Source: Akkermansia sp. (GTDB taxonomy: Bacteria > Verrucomicrobiota > Verrucomicrobiia > Verrucomicrobiales > Akkermansiaceae). From it: a DNA stretch of 64,000 nucleotides. Position 1 is the stretch's first letter, and each line of letters opens with the position of its first letter. A program made the position numbers and the translations under genes. Shown here in pieces: positions 1-9,210 of the stretch. The stretch lies in contig JAFURE010000014.1 of assembly GCA_017471985.1 (NCBI GenBank), positions 1 through 64,000 on the forward strand. The letters run 5' to 3'. The notes beneath the pieces were generated by a model. That model did no database searches. It was not told the DNA's origin and was given only the letters and a program-made list of their open reading frames with translations.

Positions 1-1022
1 GCCTTGGGCTCAGGTGTGGCCTTGGGCTCGGGTGTGGCCTTGGGCTCAGGTGTGACCTTGGGCTCAGGTGTGGCCTTGGGCTCGGGTGTGACCTTGGGCT
101 CAGGTGTGGCCTTGGGCTCGGGTGTGGCCTTGGGCTCAGGTGTGGCCTTGGGCTCAGGTGTGGCCTTGGGCTCGGGTGTGGCCTTGGACTCGGGTGTGGC
201 CTTGGGCTCAGGTGTGGCCTTGGGCTCGGGTGTGGCCTTGGGCTCGGGTGTGGCCTTGGGTTCAGGTGTGGCCTTGGGCTCAGGTGTGGCCGTGAGCTCG
301 GGGACATCTCCGGAGTCAGTGCTGACGTTGCCTTCCCCATTGAGCAGGGGCTGCATTACTGTTGTATCGGGGGGCGAAACATGAGGCGTAGCGGTATTTT
401 TATCACAGACGCTATAATAAATGAGCGTACCTGCGGCGGCGATGCCAAGCAGCACCCAAATCCAGGACTTGGAGGAGGCTCCGCTACCACTTGAGCCAGG
501 GAAGGGGAGCGTGTAGGGAGCCTCTCTCAGGGAAACAACGGAAGAAAAATCGAGTTTGCCAACGGAGTCCTTCTTGCCCATCCCCCAGATGATAGCCAGT
601 TTTTTATTGCTCCCCTCACCATACACGCGGTAGAGCTCGGGTGTTTTTGAGGGATGAGGCAGCATAAACTCGGAAAGCATCTTGCGCAGACTATCCTCTG
701 TCACGGGGTCATTAATCTCATTCAGAAGAGATTTGATGCACTCGAGCAACTTAACCAGTTCAGAAGTGGGAACGTTATGAAGGGAGGGCGAGCCGGCTTC
801 GCTGATACTCAGGAGTTCTCGGCCGTTTTCAACGATTGTTGCTGTGACTGAATTCGTGTTGGGGTCGTACTCCATCCTGGGGAGAAACGGAGCCATTTTG
901 GTGCGGAGTCGCAGCTGATTGTCAATAAACCAGAAATTGGGACCGGCCGATGTGGCTTTCAGGTCGATATATTCATCGAGGTCGAAGCGCAGACCTTTGT
1001 TTACGATAGGTGTGATACTCAT
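1..1022 (-). CDS. Single-span membrane protein with Pro-rich hexapeptide repeat tail (3' end off window)
   Basis: Last visible gene of the srf-like operon; it starts at the ATG at 1022 (MSITPIVNKGLRF) and has no stop before the window edge. The first roughly 165 residues look cytoplasmic and globular. They are followed by a Gly/Ser linker, one hydrophobic helix (SWIWVLLGIAAAGTLIYY), a short acidic/Thr-rich stretch, and then a repeated Thr-Pro-Glu-Pro-Lys-Ala tail coded by the 18-bp tandem array. The layout (soluble N-domain, one TM helix, extended Pro-rich region outside) suggests a tether for the SrfB/SrfC-like proteins encoded upstream. It may hold the position of SrfA, which I recall as a single-span protein, but I see no sequence proof. 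It lies 42 nt after the preceding coiled-coil gene. Function unknown. Confidence 0.8.
   Translation of the reverse strand, partial: MSITPIVNKGLRFDLDEYIDLKATSAGPNFWFIDNQLRLRTKMAPFLPRMEYDPNTNSVTATIVENGRELLSISEAGSPSLHNVPTSELVKLLECIKSLLNEINDPVTEDSLRKMLSEFMLPHPSKTPELYRVYGEGSNKKLAIIWGMGKKDSVGKLDFSSVVSLREAPYTLPFPGSSGSGASSKSWIWVLLGIAAAGTLIYYSVCDKNTATPHVSPPDTTVMQPLLNGEGNVSTDSGDVPELTATPEPKATPEPKATPEPKATPEPKATPEPKATPESKATPEPKATPEPKATPEPKATPEPKATPEPKVTPEPKATPEPKVTPEPKATPEPKATPEPK
2..291. repeat. 18-bp tandem repeat array coding a (T-P-E-P-K-A)n tail
   Basis: Sixteen complete, nearly identical 18-bp units (plus-strand unit ccttgggctcaggtgtgg) run from the window edge to about 290, followed by one degenerate unit (ccgtgagctcgg). 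Variation is mostly A/G at one wobble position. Two units carry an A that changes Ala to Val, and one unit reads gactc (Pro to Ser). Because 18 is a multiple of 3, copy-number change keeps the minus-strand reading frame. The array continues past the left edge, so its full length is unknown. Confidence 0.95.
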
Positions 1023-1064
1023 AACTTGTGGATATTTTTTAAGACGAACAATCCCGGTAAATGT

Positions 1065-2063
1065 TTAAGTTTTTTTGAGCTGAACCTGACATTTTTTGTG
1101 AATGATGCCATTTTCCCGGTCTTTGATGCCCCAGGAGCAGAGCTGATGAACAAGCCCAATTTGGGAGCCGGAGGAGTCGGGAATCATTATTTTCTGATCA
1201 TATTCCTCTTCCAGGTAAGAAAGGAAGAGCTCATAGTTCAGCTTAGCCTGTACGAGGGTTGCATTGATGTTGTCGGCCAGCGCTCTGGCAATGTCATCTG
1301 CCTGCTCCGGTGTGCAGCCATCGGCATACAAATAATCAAAGAAATAACGGCTGAACGAGTAAAGCCCGGCAACGGCCTCAATCCTGGTGTCTTGTGTTCC
1401 TTGTCCGGCCATCAGGCATTCCAGCGCACTGGAAGCGGAGAAGATTGCGGCAATCATGGAGAGCTGGCAGAAATCGGGAGATTGGGCTTCCAGCTGTTTT
1501 TTCCACGCCTGAAGATGTGATTGCATGGCCGGTATATCAAAATACGCGGGGAAAATGCGCTTGCGGAGCTTCTCGGTGGCCTGCAATTCCTGATTGATAG
1601 CGGCGTTCTTATCTTCTGCCTGCTTAAGCTGTTCCTGCAGTTCTGCAATGGTTGCCGAGGCTGCGTTCAGTTCCGCACGGAGCGCTTCGCAGTCGGCGGA
1701 ACTTTGTGGGGCAGTATGCATCTGTTGGGCTGGCTGGGTATCGCCCCCCTCGGGGAGGGGGGCTGTGAGAGCCGATTCTTCTGTCGCATTGCTATCGTGT
1801 GCTTTCAGGCGCAGCATAAGTTTGCGATTATACTCGCAGAGTCGTACGACTTCATCTCGAGCTTCGTCTCGCTCCTGTATCAGCAGACGGCGCACATCGG
1901 CCTCGTCTTTTTGCTCCAGAAGCTCATTGAGCATACCTTTCACGTCCTGAATACTTTCTTCCAGGAAGGAAAGTCGCTGTGTTTTGCTGTCGAGCAGCTG
2001 CTCCAGTTTCAGAAGTGCGCGCTGCTGCTCTTCATCTGAGTTGTTGCTCCATCTTAATGGCAT
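1065..2063 (-). CDS. Coiled-coil protein of the srf-like operon
   Basis: 332 aa. Residues 8-90 and about 125-170 are rich in Glu/Lys/Gln/Leu with heptad character (for example LEQLLDSKTQRLSFLEE), joined by a Ser/Pro/Gln linker. The C-terminal 160 residues are predicted globular and helical (IFPAYFDIPAMQSHLQAWKKQ; EAVAGLYSFSRYFFDYLYADG). No signal peptide or TM segment, so it is cytoplasmic. It sits 24 nt after the SrfB-like gene and 42 nt before the membrane protein, so it is almost certainly cotranscribed. I do not recognise the family. A scaffold linking the ATPase proteins to the membrane partner would fit, but that is inference. Confidence 0.8.
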   Translation of the reverse strand: MPLRWSNNSDEEQQRALLKLEQLLDSKTQRLSFLEESIQDVKGMLNELLEQKDEADVRRLLIQERDEARDEVVRLCEYNRKLMLRLKAHDSNATEESALTAPLPEGGDTQPAQQMHTAPQSSADCEALRAELNAASATIAELQEQLKQAEDKNAAINQELQATEKLRKRIFPAYFDIPAMQSHLQAWKKQLEAQSPDFCQLSMIAAIFSASSALECLMAGQGTQDTRIEAVAGLYSFSRYFFDYLYADGCTPEQADDIARALADNINATLVQAKLNYELFLSYLEEEYDQKIMIPDSSGSQIGLVHQLCSWGIKDRENGIIHKKCQVQLKKT

Positions 2064-2087
2064 GATGGTGTTGATGTTGGAGCGTTA

Positions 2088-5000
2088 TCAGTTCATGTAG
2101 AAACGGCATTCATCCATCCAGAACCCATCGTCTGAAAGGGTGCGCAGCTGCAGTTCCACCTTGCTCGGGTCAAAGTTCGGGCAGGGCCCCGTCGGTGTGA
2201 CCGATACCAGCTCGATGTCATCTTCATCGCAGGCGTAGGGATCGTCTTCATCGTAGCCACAGGCAGATGTCTTGCGGCTTACGACGATGGCCAGCGGGCA
2301 CTGGGGAGATTCCTCCTGAGCACCGAGCCAGCGCAGTTTGTAAATACGCTCGGGCATGGTATTCTGAGCCAGGTACTTCTGACGACCGATGTAGGTATTA
2401 ATCATGACCTCCTTACCGTTGAACTTTTCGCCGATTCTGGAGGTGAATTCCTTATCCTCGTTGGTGTTTTCCTGAGGGGTAAGCAGAATACCACCTTTTC
2501 GGAATCCGTTGGTTCTGTTGTCGTGGGGCATGATACCCCAGTAATTCGGGGTGCTCTTGCGTGTGTGATCGCGAGACTCGTTGATGGTCCAGTCCGGCAG
2601 CATGCGGTTCCTGCCTGCTGTGTAGAGGGCTGCACCTACTGCTGTTACCGTTTTGGCATCGTTGATGCGGTCGTTGTCGGTCATCGGGTACCAGTCGCCG
2701 GCAAGGAAGTCCTTCATGCGCACAATGCGCTGAGGCCGAATGGGCAGGTACTCGCGCAGCAGTTCCACAACCTTGGGCATTTCGGAAATCTTGCCGCTCA
2801 GGGTCACAACGTCTACCTCGTAGGCCGCCACGAACTTAGCCAGGGGCTCAATACCGCGGCTGAGCACCTCAACGACGCATCTGTTGATATCTTCCGGGTT
2901 GTACATCAGACGGTCATCGGGCTTAATGAATGCGGTGTCTGTCTGTGTGCCGGTTCTGCCTGCGAGATATTTGTTCAGGTCGGTGATAGCCTGCTCGTTG
3001 ATGTTGCAATCTGAGGTCAGTCGGTACAAGTCGCCGTTTTCGTTGCGGTAGATGCCATCAGGGCAGGTGGCAACATCGCTGAGCCACTGGCGAACGATGG
3101 GCAGGAAGAGCTGGGAGACGATGCGCAGCCATTCCGCCTTCTCGGTGGATGAATTGCGGGCTCTCATGAGCACTTTCTTGAACCTGTTGACAACCGGATC
3201 GTCGGATGATGGGTCAAAGCCACGTGCATTGAGGAAGGAGGGGAGCAATACCTGCTCAATGATGGCCTGAGTGACACTGTCACCGGCAAAGGTATTGCTG
3301 TCGCGGAAGAGGACTTCGTACAGCAGGTTGACGTTAGTCTCGCTGTCATTGATGTACTGAATGATGGAGGTGTCGAGCGTGCCGCCACCGATGTCAACGG
3401 TCATCACTCGTACCTTACCCGTTCGGTAGTTTCCCGGCTGTTCATTGCGGCCGTAGAGTTCAATCCAGGTGTTGGCGGTCAGACGTCGAATCTCCGAGTA
3501 AACGAACGGCAGCTGGGAGGCCACAGCTTCATCCAGACTTACATTCAGGGCAGGGCGGCCCTGAACATCACGGGCATCCTCGTGCGGGGATATGGGCCTC
3601 GTGATGGGGGAGATGGTGTTCATGTGTGACAGAGTGAAGATATCCACGGCCTGTTTCCATGCCTGGCGATAGTACTCTCGCTCCTTAGCAATCCAGCCGG
3701 AGGGGAAGGTGACGTTCACGCTGCGCAGACGTCTGGTGGAGTATTGCCTATTGAGCCTTCTCCAGTTGTAGGAGGTAATCTGTCTGTAGGCTGCCTCGAT
3801 GATGGTGAGCGCCGACCAAACCATGGCAGAGGAGCGGGGGTAAAGTGCATCTGCCGGAACTGCAGACGGCCGTTTGTCCGGATCCGGGTCTGCATAGGGC
3901 GGTCGGGTGATGTCCCAATCAGAGCCGTCCATGTACATGTAGCGGCATATCTGGCCATTGAGCTTGGGCAGTGCAGCTCGGGTTTTCTTGGCAGACCATG
4001 AGTTGTAGTTGAAGTTCCAGGCAGACTGCCCTCCCTTCAATCCATACTGCTCCCTATCCCACAGGTAACGTTTGGGCGAGCTCATGGTGACATTGATACC
4101 GGTAGTCAGATCGACATTGTTCATGAGCTTTCTTGCCTCCTGTCCCATGAGGGCGGGGGAAATCTCCACGAACATCTGCGGTACGCGCTCCGTGCAGAAA
4201 TAGCGCGTGGTCTTAACCTCCTGGCTGAACCCGAGCATATTGGTCTGGGTTGTCGTCTCGATCTGGCGGGTGTACTGCTTGCTGGTACGGAAGGGGGTGG
4301 GTTCACCATCCACCGAGGGGTAGTCCCATTCTGCAAACATAGGCTGCTGAACCAGGAACCAGGAGTCGGCAATGGTTTCACCCATATCCTCGAACTTGGC
4401 CTCTGCGGGCGTGGCCTCCAAATCGGGATATTCCTGACCTCGGGGAAGGAACCTGATATTTTTGCAGATGCTGCCCAGAGTTCCGCCCTGCACGGCTTCT
4501 ACATTATCCTCCATACCCAGAACAACGGTTCGGGTATTGCCGAAGTCGACAATAAGGTCAACATCAATGACGTCGGGATTGGCCTGCTGCCAGATAATTT
4601 CGATGGGCTCAATCGGAATGACCGTGTTATCCACTTTGATGCTGAGCAGCACTGTCAGGGCATCTGCAGCTTCGCCCGGCTGGCGTCGGTCGTGGCTGAT
4701 AGCCCTGCGTGAGGGGTATGCGTAGGGACTTACTGCCATGGCGCGTCCATCGGTCGGCATTTCCTGCTCCGTAATCTCGTGAATATCATGCACCGTGCCG
4801 CGCTCTACTGCGCCCAGATTCGTTTCGACAGCAACCCATACACCCAGATTATTGGTGCCACCCTTTGAACCGAAGCGGTAGCGCATCCAGGTGTAGTACA
4901 TTTCCTCGTAGGAACGGGTAGGAGTCGGTGCCGGTTCAGCAGCCTGCTGGGGCGTTGATGTGGCTGCAGGCATGGCTTGCGGCTGGGGCAGGGGCAGGGG

Positions 5001-5219
5001 CTCAGGAAGTGGCATGGCTGCCTGCGGCTGTGCCTGTGTAGCTTCCTTTTTCTGTTTGGGTTCAGGTCGGGGTACAGCTTCCCAGGCGCAATTGTTGCTG
5101 CGGCATTGTTTTGCCAGTTTGCCGTTCAAGCCACCGTGTTTGCCGATGAACTCCTTATTGAACGGAACGAAGAAGTAATGGTGCCCGGTGTTGGGCATGA
5201 CTCTGATTTCGAAAGGCAT
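2088..5219 (-). CDS. SrfB-like actin/Hsp70-fold ATPase
   Basis: 1043 aa, the usual size of the SrfB family (about 1000 aa). Residues 1-50 form a small conserved-looking unit (MPNTGHHYFFVPFNKEF). Residues 50-100 are a Pro/Gln-rich linker. Residues 220-233 (DLIVDFGNTRTVVL) match the phosphate-1 loop of the actin/Hsp70 ATPase fold, 606-617 (MTVDIGGGTLDT) the phosphate-2 loop, and 804-815 (VVTLSGKISEMP) the adenosine motif. The nucleotide-binding residues look intact. SrfB is known from the Salmonella srfABC locus, where its biochemical role is poorly defined. The gene lies 20 nt after the SrfC-like gene. The call rests on motif layout, length and the SrfC-like neighbour, not on an alignment. Confidence 0.75.
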   Translation of the reverse strand: MPFEIRVMPNTGHHYFFVPFNKEFIGKHGGLNGKLAKQCRSNNCAWEAVPRPEPKQKKEATQAQPQAAMPLPEPLPLPQPQAMPAATSTPQQAAEPAPTPTRSYEEMYYTWMRYRFGSKGGTNNLGVWVAVETNLGAVERGTVHDIHEITEQEMPTDGRAMAVSPYAYPSRRAISHDRRQPGEAADALTVLLSIKVDNTVIPIEPIEIIWQQANPDVIDVDLIVDFGNTRTVVLGMEDNVEAVQGGTLGSICKNIRFLPRGQEYPDLEATPAEAKFEDMGETIADSWFLVQQPMFAEWDYPSVDGEPTPFRTSKQYTRQIETTTQTNMLGFSQEVKTTRYFCTERVPQMFVEISPALMGQEARKLMNNVDLTTGINVTMSSPKRYLWDREQYGLKGGQSAWNFNYNSWSAKKTRAALPKLNGQICRYMYMDGSDWDITRPPYADPDPDKRPSAVPADALYPRSSAMVWSALTIIEAAYRQITSYNWRRLNRQYSTRRLRSVNVTFPSGWIAKEREYYRQAWKQAVDIFTLSHMNTISPITRPISPHEDARDVQGRPALNVSLDEAVASQLPFVYSEIRRLTANTWIELYGRNEQPGNYRTGKVRVMTVDIGGGTLDTSIIQYINDSETNVNLLYEVLFRDSNTFAGDSVTQAIIEQVLLPSFLNARGFDPSSDDPVVNRFKKVLMRARNSSTEKAEWLRIVSQLFLPIVRQWLSDVATCPDGIYRNENGDLYRLTSDCNINEQAITDLNKYLAGRTGTQTDTAFIKPDDRLMYNPEDINRCVVEVLSRGIEPLAKFVAAYEVDVVTLSGKISEMPKVVELLREYLPIRPQRIVRMKDFLAGDWYPMTDNDRINDAKTVTAVGAALYTAGRNRMLPDWTINESRDHTRKSTPNYWGIMPHDNRTNGFRKGGILLTPQENTNEDKEFTSRIGEKFNGKEVMINTYIGRQKYLAQNTMPERIYKLRWLGAQEESPQCPLAIVVSRKTSACGYDEDDPYACDEDDIELVSVTPTGPCPNFDPSKVELQLRTLSDDGFWMDECRFYMN

Positions 5220-5239
5220 AAATATAAAATGGTCTGAGG

Positions 5240-7783
5240 TTATTTATTGCAGATAGCAGCCAGCTCTTCATCCCCGGGGTGTTCGCCGAGTTGGTCTGTT
5301 TCCTTGTCATTCTTGAGCGCATCGAGGGTATTCAGGAACGGAGCAATGACGCTGACATAGTAGATGTCGTCCTTGCGGTTAGTCTGTTTGTTGGATGTCA
5401 GGCTGTTAGCGCTAAGCGCCTCCAGCGTTGCCACACAATCGGCCTCGTGTTTGTGAGCTCCGACGATGGGGAACATCTCCTTGGAGAAGATGGTCGCGAC
5501 CAGTCGCCTGAGTTCCTTGCGTTCTTCCGCGCTGATGCGGTTAAACTGGGCAATCCACATGACGATGGGGGTGAGGTCAATCTTTTCGATGAGATAACTG
5601 AGCACTCGCGCACGATGTTCCGGCGAGGTAAAGCCCAGTCCTCGCTGCAGCGGCTTGCGTTTAGCCGCCTCGCTCCATATCTTAAGCTGGGCGATGAGGT
5701 AATCGGGCACCTGTCGGGTAATGGTGTTGACCGGCTCGAGTACATCGGGCGAAATATCCTCGAAGTCCAGAATCTGTTTGGCGATTTCTTCGTCCTTTAG
5801 ATTTAAGGGATTTTCGTTAATCGCCTTAATCATGGCCTCGATGTCCTTAGCATAGGCGTTTTCTTCAACCTCCTGTATGACTTCAGCAATGCAGGAACTC
5901 CACTCTTTGTCGAGAACAGCTGCCTTCTGTTCCAGCAGTGCCTGGCGATTGGTCTTCTCCACCTGACTAATCATGTGCCCGAACAGGTAGATAAGACCAC
6001 CGAACTTACCTTCCTCCAAATCAGCCATTTCTAACAGGCTTTCACTGGTGTCGGGGAACAGGCGACGGAAGTCAGCATCTTCCATAATAGCTCCAATGGC
6101 GTTCTTTTTGAGAGTATTAATCTCTTCCTGAGTAGAATCTTCATCACCGAGCAGAAAGCGCCCGTTGAGGAACATGGGATAGTTCAGGCAGAAGAACTTT
6201 ACAACGGCCGGATCGGCCAAATCGCCCAGGCCTTTGAGCTTGTCGAAAACATCAGCGAGCCCGATTTTGCCGGTGCCACTCGCATTTACCACATTCACCA
6301 AAGTCGCAGAGAAGGTGAGAATAAGGTTGATGGGCAGCTCTTTCTTGCGACTCAGCGGTGCGTGCTCCTGTCCCATTGACTTGAACCACTGGCGAATACC
6401 CTGCATCAGCTGAATGGGATTGGAGGGGTATCTGTCCTCTGCCGGCATGCGTACAAGCAGCGAGAAGGCATCTATATTGAGGTTGCGGGCACTACTGATG
6501 ACAATGGAGGCTGTTTTGCCGCGCTTCATTACCTTAATGAATACATGCAGCGGTTGTTTACCATTCTCATCCCTGTAGTTGAAAGCGAGTTTATCGTTGG
6601 TGAGCGGCTCTGCTCCTCTCTGCTCGTTGGCTACGCCGGGGAAGTCAAGCAAATCTGCTTTACTGAGAAGCTCAAATGTTGTCGGGTGAGATGTCTCGAT
6701 AACCTCTTTACGAAGAGGTACATGGATGAGGTGAACGAGGCCCTGAACCAAGGCGAAGTCAATGCCGTCCGCGAATACATTTCCCTTGCTTTCGCCGCGT
6801 ACTATGGCAACATCGCCGTTCTCGAGTTCGCGATAGGTGCAGGAATCCACCAGCGCTTTGATATCGGCTCCTTCGCCAGCATAGTAGTAGGAGGCCGAGG
6901 AAATGTCGAGCAGGAGGGAGGCTATTTCTATGCCGCAATAGTACTTACGGTTTCTGAGTGTTGCACTCTTCGCACGAAGCTGTTTGAATGCCTCGTTCAT
7001 GTTGCTCCAGTTATCCCAGAAAACCTCGCAGATAAACCAAATCACACTTTCCACGCTGGAGCAGAGCGCATCATTGTTCAGCAGGCTGAAACGGCGATCC
7101 GGCCATTCACTGCGCAGTGTATCATAACGCTCGGGATTTGTTTCGATGAGGATATTCAGTACGTTAAGCGCCTCGGTCAGCAGAACGTATGCTGCTTTAT
7201 TGGGGGCGGTGCCACGGTACCTTCTGCAGGCTTCATCTGCGATGGTCTTAATGTCATTCGGGTAGAGTTTGCGTTGCTCTCCCTTGGCATTGCGGGCTGC
7301 TGTTTCGCTCAGGTAACCCACGGCCAGGGTCATCATGATTTCGTGGTCCCCGGCAAACTGAACTTCAATCGGGTATTCCGGGTATTTCACCGAATCGGTC
7401 ATGTGAAAACGTGTCACACAGCCGGAGGCGTCGGCCCCCTTGGAGAAAGGATTGAGAATAGCTACGCCGTTCATGGGTTTGCCGCAGAACCGAGCCGGTG
7501 TGCCATCCCAGCTGATAGCGCTGTTGCTGTTTTCGTTCTCGTTTTCCGGGTCCAGGAACCGGGCAAGCATGGTGGATTTACCACTCTGGGAGGGTCCCCA
7601 CAGAGCAATTGTGGGGCGGGCATAAGTGGTCTGAGCCATTCTTACAGAGTCTGCCTCGTGTGCAATTCTGTAGGCTCTATCCAGCCATCCGCCGCGACTG
7701 AGTTCATAGGATTTGGTGCGCTTGCAACCGAAATCCCAGTACCAGTCCAATAGTTTATTCTTAATGTTTTCGGGGATATTCAT
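5240..7783 (-). CDS. SrfC-like P-loop NTPase (putative virulence-factor family)
   Basis: 847 aa. A Walker A/G1 motif GPSQSGKST lies at residues 63-71, preceded by a hydrophobic strand (PTIALW). A DFPG at about 380-383 (ADLLDFPGVA) fits a G3/Walker B element, so it resembles a dynamin/GTPase-like NTPase with a long insertion between the two. The C-terminal half is long and helical, with no TM or signal peptide. SrfC proteins of srfABC operons have the same N-terminal P-loop and large size. It is followed by the SrfB-like gene after 20 nt and preceded by a coiled-coil gene after 26 nt. Whether GTP or ATP is used cannot be told from sequence alone. Confidence 0.7.
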   Translation of the reverse strand: MNIPENIKNKLLDWYWDFGCKRTKSYELSRGGWLDRAYRIAHEADSVRMAQTTYARPTIALWGPSQSGKSTMLARFLDPENENENSNSAISWDGTPARFCGKPMNGVAILNPFSKGADASGCVTRFHMTDSVKYPEYPIEVQFAGDHEIMMTLAVGYLSETAARNAKGEQRKLYPNDIKTIADEACRRYRGTAPNKAAYVLLTEALNVLNILIETNPERYDTLRSEWPDRRFSLLNNDALCSSVESVIWFICEVFWDNWSNMNEAFKQLRAKSATLRNRKYYCGIEIASLLLDISSASYYYAGEGADIKALVDSCTYRELENGDVAIVRGESKGNVFADGIDFALVQGLVHLIHVPLRKEVIETSHPTTFELLSKADLLDFPGVANEQRGAEPLTNDKLAFNYRDENGKQPLHVFIKVMKRGKTASIVISSARNLNIDAFSLLVRMPAEDRYPSNPIQLMQGIRQWFKSMGQEHAPLSRKKELPINLILTFSATLVNVVNASGTGKIGLADVFDKLKGLGDLADPAVVKFFCLNYPMFLNGRFLLGDEDSTQEEINTLKKNAIGAIMEDADFRRLFPDTSESLLEMADLEEGKFGGLIYLFGHMISQVEKTNRQALLEQKAAVLDKEWSSCIAEVIQEVEENAYAKDIEAMIKAINENPLNLKDEEIAKQILDFEDISPDVLEPVNTITRQVPDYLIAQLKIWSEAAKRKPLQRGLGFTSPEHRARVLSYLIEKIDLTPIVMWIAQFNRISAEERKELRRLVATIFSKEMFPIVGAHKHEADCVATLEALSANSLTSNKQTNRKDDIYYVSVIAPFLNTLDALKNDKETDQLGEHPGDEELAAICNK

Positions 7784-7809
7784 AAAAATGATGTGGTGTT
7801 TGAGGTAAT

Positions 7810-9075
7810 TCAGATGAGATCTTTGATGTTGATTCGCCTTTTCTTAGGATTTTGCTGAGAGGGGCCTGAAGTTTGAGTTTTTTTAACAGACGAAGTCGTG
7901 GGATTGGGGGCGGTGGGTCGACTGGCCCGGTGGAGTGCAATCTTGAGTTTATTGAGTTCAGCAATAACCTGACTGAGTTTGGTTCGGAGCTCTGCGTTGG
8001 CCATGTCTGATTTCTTCTTCTTCTCCGATTGCTCGTTTACCGAGCGGCGAAGTCGTTCGATTTCGAGTGTCAACGCCTTTACCTCGGGAGCGTCTGCTAC
8101 GGGAATCGGTGTCGCTGCCTTCTGCTCTGCTGCGGCAAGTTTCTGCTGAAGTTCATGAATCGTTGCGGCATCGGATTGAGCTTTCGTTGTGGCCAGCTGC
8201 AATTTCTCTTTATCAGTTATGAGTTCTTCCTGCAGTACAAGAATCTCATCGTTTAGCTTTGTTAAGTCTTCTGTCTGCCTGGATACATCCTCGGTCAGCG
8301 TTTCTATGCGTTCTTCAACGTCATCCAGTATATTTTCCAAAAAAATGAACGGCTGATTGTTAATCAGTTCGAATCGCTCGGCTGATAACTCAATCAGATA
8401 CTTACGAAGCCTGTTTTCATTCCAGAAGAAATCTTCTGCATATTTGTATTGGCCGTAATTTTTGTTTTCCAGATTGAGAGCGCTGCGAAGATTGTCGAGA
8501 GATTTACCCAGTCGATGAAGTTTGTTCACCAGTTCTTTTCTGTTGGCGTTAGCATACTGAGCCAGAAGCGCCTCCTTGTCGAATCCCGCTTTCTTGCTCA
8601 TTTCCAACAGTTCTTCTGTTTTCCGTCTTTCAGCCTCTGCTGTCTTCCTTTCCTCTTCGGCTTTCAGTCTTTCATCTTCAGCAGCTCTTCGTTCCGCTTC
8701 GGCCTTTTGCCTTTCATCTGTAGCGGCCTTTAGCAGTTCTTCTGCTTTCTTTATATCTTCTTCTTCTTTTTCTGCTTGTTTTCTGGCTTCTTCAGCAGCT
8801 TTCTTTCTCTCATTTTCCTCGTCTATTCTCCGGGCCTTTTCTTCCAGGTTATACAACTCTTTTCCCAAAATAATGAGTTGGTCAATAAGTCTGTTCTTGT
8901 TGAGTTGAGAGTAATCGTCGTACGCATAGTCCTTACACTCAAGCCCCATTTTTTCACGCAGCTCGTCAAGTGCCACAGCAACTTCTGTAGTAAGCTTCTC
9001 CTCAAGTTCGTCACGGCCGAGACCGGAATATTGTTGCCTTAAGGCATGTTCGTTAAAAGTTTTGCTATAAGACAT
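7810..9075 (-). CDS. Long coiled-coil protein, first gene of srf-like operon
   Basis: 421 aa from the ATG at 9075 (MSYSKTFNEHALR). I prefer this to an in-frame start at 9132, which would lie between the start and the promoter elements. Residues about 75-160 are an uninterrupted highly charged helix (repeats of AEAERRAAEDERLKAEEERK type). A globular part follows (about 160-245), then a second coiled coil (250-380) and a basic, Ser/Thr/Pro-rich tail ending KKRRINIKDLI. An N-terminal motif, YxxLxRxEL..., recurs near residue 170 (QYANANRKELVNKLHRLGK versus QYSGLGRDELEEKL), suggesting an internal duplication. Cytoplasmic. Family not recognised; position suggests a structural partner of the SrfB/SrfC-like ATPases. 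Confidence 0.8.
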   Translation of the reverse strand: MSYSKTFNEHALRQQYSGLGRDELEEKLTTEVAVALDELREKMGLECKDYAYDDYSQLNKNRLIDQLIILGKELYNLEEKARRIDEENERKKAAEEARKQAEKEEEDIKKAEELLKAATDERQKAEAERRAAEDERLKAEEERKTAEAERRKTEELLEMSKKAGFDKEALLAQYANANRKELVNKLHRLGKSLDNLRSALNLENKNYGQYKYAEDFFWNENRLRKYLIELSAERFELINNQPFIFLENILDDVEERIETLTEDVSRQTEDLTKLNDEILVLQEELITDKEKLQLATTKAQSDAATIHELQQKLAAAEQKAATPIPVADAPEVKALTLEIERLRRSVNEQSEKKKKSDMANAELRTKLSQVIAELNKLKIALHRASRPTAPNPTTSSVKKTQTSGPSQQNPKKRRINIKDLI

Positions 9076-9116
9076 GATTGACGTTTGGTTATGGCCAGAT
9101 ATTTCTTTATAATGTG

Positions 9117-9145
9117 ATAATACATTTTGCACAGTCTGATGTCAA
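9117..9145 (-). promoter_or_regulatory. Sigma70 promoter of the srf-like operon
   Basis: On the minus strand, TTGACA (9145-9140) is followed by a 17-nt spacer and TATTAT (9122-9117). Predicted start of transcription is near 9110, giving about a 35-nt leader before the ATG at 9075. All five srf-like genes downstream are spaced by 20-42 nt with no hairpin between them. Confidence 0.8.
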
Positions 9146-9210
9146 GGGGTTTTTGTTGGTCACCCTGAATCGTTGACTGTGGTTGCTACAGTTGTTGACG
9201 ACGATATTGT

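Noticed and set aside
2..291. CRISPR-like repeat array
   Set aside because: Units are directly adjacent with no spacers and stay in a reading frame.
4..384. Plus-strand ORF of Gly-Ser-Gly-Val-Ala-Leu repeats
   Set aside because: Antisense image of the minus-strand Thr-Pro-Glu-Pro-Lys-Ala array; the minus gene has a proper start, globular domain and TM helix.
6545..7753. 402-codon plus-strand ORF
   Set aside because: Shadow of the SrfC-like gene; no promoter or recognisable protein features.
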